In this document: one piece after another, positions 4,048 to 6,707 of the stretch
Layout of the letters: each line of letters begins with the position of its first letter
Numbering within the stretch: the first letter of the stretch is position 1
DNA from: a bacterium
GTDB taxonomy: Bacteria; Chlamydiota; Chlamydiia; Chlamydiales; 2-12-FULL-49-11
Reading direction: 5' to 3'
Length of the DNA stretch: 6,707 nucleotides
NCBI GenBank assembly: GCA_022600215.1
Contig: JAHZKV010000038.1
Span: 1 to 6,707 of the forward strand
Notes under the pieces: model-generated
What the model was told of the DNA's origin: nothing
Database searches by the model: none
The model's input: the letters and a program-made list of their open reading frames with translations, nothing else
Program-made: the position numbers and the translations under genes

Positions 4048-6707
4048 ATGCTAAATGTTAGAAAACTAAAACAAGATTTCTCACAAAACGTTCTTCGTGA
4101 GGGGAAAGAGCTTTTTCAAGATAAAAAAGTAACCTCTGCAAAAATAATCAGCCTTGATTCTGACTCCATACGCATCTCTGCAAAAGTTGCAGGGCAATTT
4201 GAAAATGATTATGAGTGTGAAATTGAAATTGATAGAGTAGATTGCGAAACCATAGACTCTGATTGCGATTGCCCCTACCACTACGATTGTCAGCACCTTG
4301 CTGCTTTGCTATTTTATTTAGAAGCAAATCTAGACAAGATGCTAGTAAACTACGCAGGAGAATCTGATCTAGAAAAAAGCGACTCTCCAGAAAAAGATGA
4401 AATTTTAGAGGCAGTAAAAGATGCGGTAACCAAAGAAGAAAAAAGAAAAGATCTTCAATTTCAAAAAGAATTAATGGAAGAATATATCTTTGCTGCAGGC
4501 GTCTTAGCAACCTCCCCTTTCTTCCTAGGAAAAGCAGAAACAGAGATTTCTCGCGCATCCATCATGATCATCTACAATTTCCCAGAGACAAAAGATGGAT
4601 CAAGGCCAATTGTAGAGCTACAATTTGCGCTTCGCCTCCCTTCTCGTTCCAAACCACTACATATCCCAAATGCAAAGCGTTTTCTAGATGGAATACGCTA
4701 CGAAGAGCCACTACAAATTGGAGGGAAGAAATATCTCTTCACCACCGAATCATTTCCAGAAGAGTCACGCGATGTAGTACGCATGCTCATCGATTACGCA
4801 CGGGTGCATGAAAAAGCTACCACCGAAAAAGGGCAAAAATGTGCCTACATCGAAACAAAATCTCTTGGACTTTTGCTTGCTAAATGTTTTGATGTCGCCT
4901 ATCAACACCTCCCTCAAGGAGCAAAAAATAGTACGATCTCCCATATCCTCCCAGGCGTCTATGTAGAAACTCTCGACACCCCTCTTCACTTCTCCCCACT
5001 CTCTGCAACTTTTAACATGAACCTTGAATACATCAAACCTCCTGCCTCCAAAATTTTGATCAACCCAACTATTCAAGCAGGAGAGCAATCTATCCTCCTA
5101 GAAGATGCCCTCTTCTTCGAGTGCGCCTCTCCATCTTTTATCTTTGAAAATACTTTTTACGTATTTGGAAAGACCATCACGCGCCAACATCTTCTTCACC
5201 TTATGTCTCTTCGTGAAATCACCATTTGTAAACCTCTATTTGGAACCTTTATTGAAAATGGCCTAGGTAGACTTGCAAGCTTTGCCAACATCACCGGCAA
5301 GGAGATCTTCAATGAATTCACCACTTTGCCATATGTAAAAGGGCTTCAAGGGGAGTGCAATATTTCTTATCTAGATGGCGAGCTTGAAGCAACATTAGAC
5401 TTTATCTATAACGGCATAAAAATTCCAGCATCACCAGATCTTTTAAAGCATGACCATCTTACCCCGTTTGGGAAAGACTCAGGGCTCCTAGCAAGAAACC
5501 TTTTCGAAGAAAAGCAGCTCATCAACTCCCTCTTCTTAGACTTTGTTTACGATAAAGAACATGGATCTTTTGTCGCAAAGAGCGAGAAAAAGATTGTAGA
5601 ATTCATGACAGAGCGTCTCCCGGAATATAAAAACACCATCACCTTCAACTGCCCACAAAATTTGCTCGACCAATTTATCTACGACACCTCCAGCTTCGAG
5701 CTGAATCTTACTCATACAGACAGGCTCGACTCCTTCAACCTCGAGATCACCGTAAATGGAGATCTAAAAGGAATTCGTATGGACAGCCTTTGGGATTGTA
5801 TCCTCTCGAAACGCTCCTACCTCGAGCTATCCTATCGCAAGAAAGGAACAAAAGAGAGCTCGCGCATGCACAAAATTTTAGTGTTAAACTTAAAGACTCT
5901 TTCCAAAATCGTAGGGTTATTTGACGAGCTTGGCATCAAAAAACTTGATAACCACACCATTAAAGCTCCTATCTGGACAATAGCTAATATTGATGAAAAA
6001 GCCTTTTCAGAACTCCCAGTCAACTTCACTATAACCAACCAATTGAAAGAAATTCGCGAGCAGATGCTTGGAGAAAAAATGCCTTCCTTCTCCCCTATTC
6101 CAAAAAATATCAATGCAACGCTAAGACCATACCAGGTGGAAGGGGTAAACTATCTAGAGAGACTTCGCGGTATGTACCTTGGCGGGATCCTTGCCGATGA
6201 TATGGGTCTTGGTAAAACCTTACAGACAATTGTAACGCTCGAGCAAAGTAAGGCCAGTGCATCTTCACCATCCATCATTGTTTGCCCAACCTCCCTCCTA
6301 TACAACTGGAAAGAAGAATTCCATAAATTCAACCCAAGTTTCAAAGTGCTCGTTGTAGACGGTATTCCAAGTGCTCGAAAAAAGCTAATCGCAAAAATTG
6401 ATAAGTATGACGCGATCATCACCTCCTATTCCCTCCTACAAAAAGATATCGAGCAGTATGATAAGACTCAGTTCCACTATTCCATTTTAGATGAAGCTCA
6501 GCATATCAAAAATAGAACAACGCGCAATGCCAAGTCGGTAAAAATGCTAAAATCCAACTACAAGCTTATCCTCTCCGGTACACCAATTGAAAATTCCCTG
6601 GATGAGCTATGGAGTTTGTTCGACTACTTGATGCCAAACTTCCTCAACTCCTACGATCGATTCCTAGAAAAATATGTACGACAAAAAAATGAAGAGCTCA
6701 AGAAGAA
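4048..6707 (+). CDS. SWIM zinc-finger SNF2-family DNA helicase/ATPase, N-terminal 886 residues
   Basis: This is a probable ATP-driven double-stranded-DNA translocase of the bacterial SWI2/SNF2 group. The frame is open from 4048 to the right edge, so the C-terminal helicase lobe is missing. A SWIM-type zinc finger lies at residues 73-83 (C73, C75, C81, H83; CDCPYHYDCQH). A charged linker (about 92-135) follows, then a long region (about 140-690) likely matching the SNF2-associated region of bacterial homologues. The ATPase core starts at LRPYQVEGVNYL (692-703), with Walker A DDMGLGKT (717-724), motif Ia PTSLLYNWKEE (747-757), Walker B DEAQ (815-818) and motif III SGTPIEN (843-849). The start is uncertain: an in-frame ATG at 3991 would add 19 residues (MIENKVKRIFWNYFGRQIF), and neither ATG has a good Shine-Dalgarno. 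I chose 4048 because it fits the predicted promoter and puts MLNVRKLKQDF at the N-terminus. It is divergent from mreB. It resembles chlamydial CT708-type proteins, which are about 1,160 residues from memory. Its exact role is unknown. Confidence 0.93.
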   Translation, partial: MLNVRKLKQDFSQNVLREGKELFQDKKVTSAKIISLDSDSIRISAKVAGQFENDYECEIEIDRVDCETIDSDCDCPYHYDCQHLAALLFYLEANLDKMLVNYAGESDLEKSDSPEKDEILEAVKDAVTKEEKRKDLQFQKELMEEYIFAAGVLATSPFFLGKAETEISRASIMIIYNFPETKDGSRPIVELQFALRLPSRSKPLHIPNAKRFLDGIRYEEPLQIGGKKYLFTTESFPEESRDVVRMLIDYARVHEKATTEKGQKCAYIETKSLGLLLAKCFDVAYQHLPQGAKNSTISHILPGVYVETLDTPLHFSPLSATFNMNLEYIKPPASKILINPTIQAGEQSILLEDALFFECASPSFIFENTFYVFGKTITRQHLLHLMSLREITICKPLFGTFIENGLGRLASFANITGKEIFNEFTTLPYVKGLQGECNISYLDGELEATLDFIYNGIKIPASPDLLKHDHLTPFGKDSGLLARNLFEEKQLINSLFLDFVYDKEHGSFVAKSEKKIVEFMTERLPEYKNTITFNCPQNLLDQFIYDTSSFELNLTHTDRLDSFNLEITVNGDLKGIRMDSLWDCILSKRSYLELSYRKKGTKESSRMHKILVLNLKTLSKIVGLFDELGIKKLDNHTIKAPIWTIANIDEKAFSELPVNFTITNQLKEIREQMLGEKMPSFSPIPKNINATLRPYQVEGVNYLERLRGMYLGGILADDMGLGKTLQTIVTLEQSKASASSPSIIVCPTSLLYNWKEEFHKFNPSFKVLVVDGIPSARKKLIAKIDKYDAIITSYSLLQKDIEQYDKTQFHYSILDEAQHIKNRTTRNAKSVKMLKSNYKLILSGTPIENSLDELWSLFDYLMPNFLNSYDRFLEKYVRQKNEELKK

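Noticed and set aside
4081..6422. Minus-strand frames of 71-136 codons within the helicase gene
   Set aside because: They are opposite an uninterrupted SNF2 frame with intact motifs. The Leu/Phe-rich product at 4148-4558 mirrors Glu/Lys-rich helicase codons.

Overview
The window most likely comes from a member of the Chlamydiae. This rests on three adjacent genes: mreB, a GTP-dependent PEP carboxykinase gene, and a SWIM/SNF2-family helicase gene running away from mreB. From memory this matches the Chlamydia block around CT708 (helicase), CT709 (mreB) and CT710 (pckG), but I could not check it. The MreB carries an N-terminal extension of the kind described for chlamydial MreB. The AT-rich base composition and the unrecognised flanking genes suggest an environmental (amoeba- or arthropod-associated) chlamydia rather than a Chlamydiaceae pathogen; that part is inference.

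Layout. Positions 1-180 (minus strand) hold the 5' part of an unrecognised protein gene that runs off the left edge. Positions 181-379 are a very AT-rich divergent spacer with one promoter-like sequence per direction. Positions 380-874 (plus) encode a 164-residue two-helix membrane protein of unknown function. Positions 875-1025 lie between two convergent genes and are packed with a pyrimidine tract, an 11-bp perfect hairpin and a 13-bp near-perfect inverted repeat. Positions 1026-2744 (minus) are pckG and 2771-3868 (minus) are mreB. They are 26 bases apart and probably form an mreB-pckG operon driven by an extended -10 promoter at 3905-3933. Positions 3869-4047 are a divergent spacer with that promoter, a short inverted repeat and a weaker plus-strand promoter candidate. 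From 4048 to the right edge (plus) runs a large helicase gene, cut off after motif III of the SNF2 ATPase core.

How the genes fit together. MreB is the actin-like filament protein that, in Chlamydiae lacking FtsZ, organises septal peptidoglycan and division. PckG converts oxaloacetate to phosphoenolpyruvate, the step that lets a TCA-cycle-dependent intracellular bacterium feed gluconeogenesis and cell-envelope precursors. The SNF2 helicase is a probable chromatin or transcription-associated DNA translocase. The shared operon and divergent control region would allow coordinated expression, but the sequence alone does not show that they are functionally linked. I found no mobile element, CRISPR array, tRNA or rRNA. 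The window looks like a conserved chromosomal core block with a lineage-specific left flank, not a new multi-gene system.
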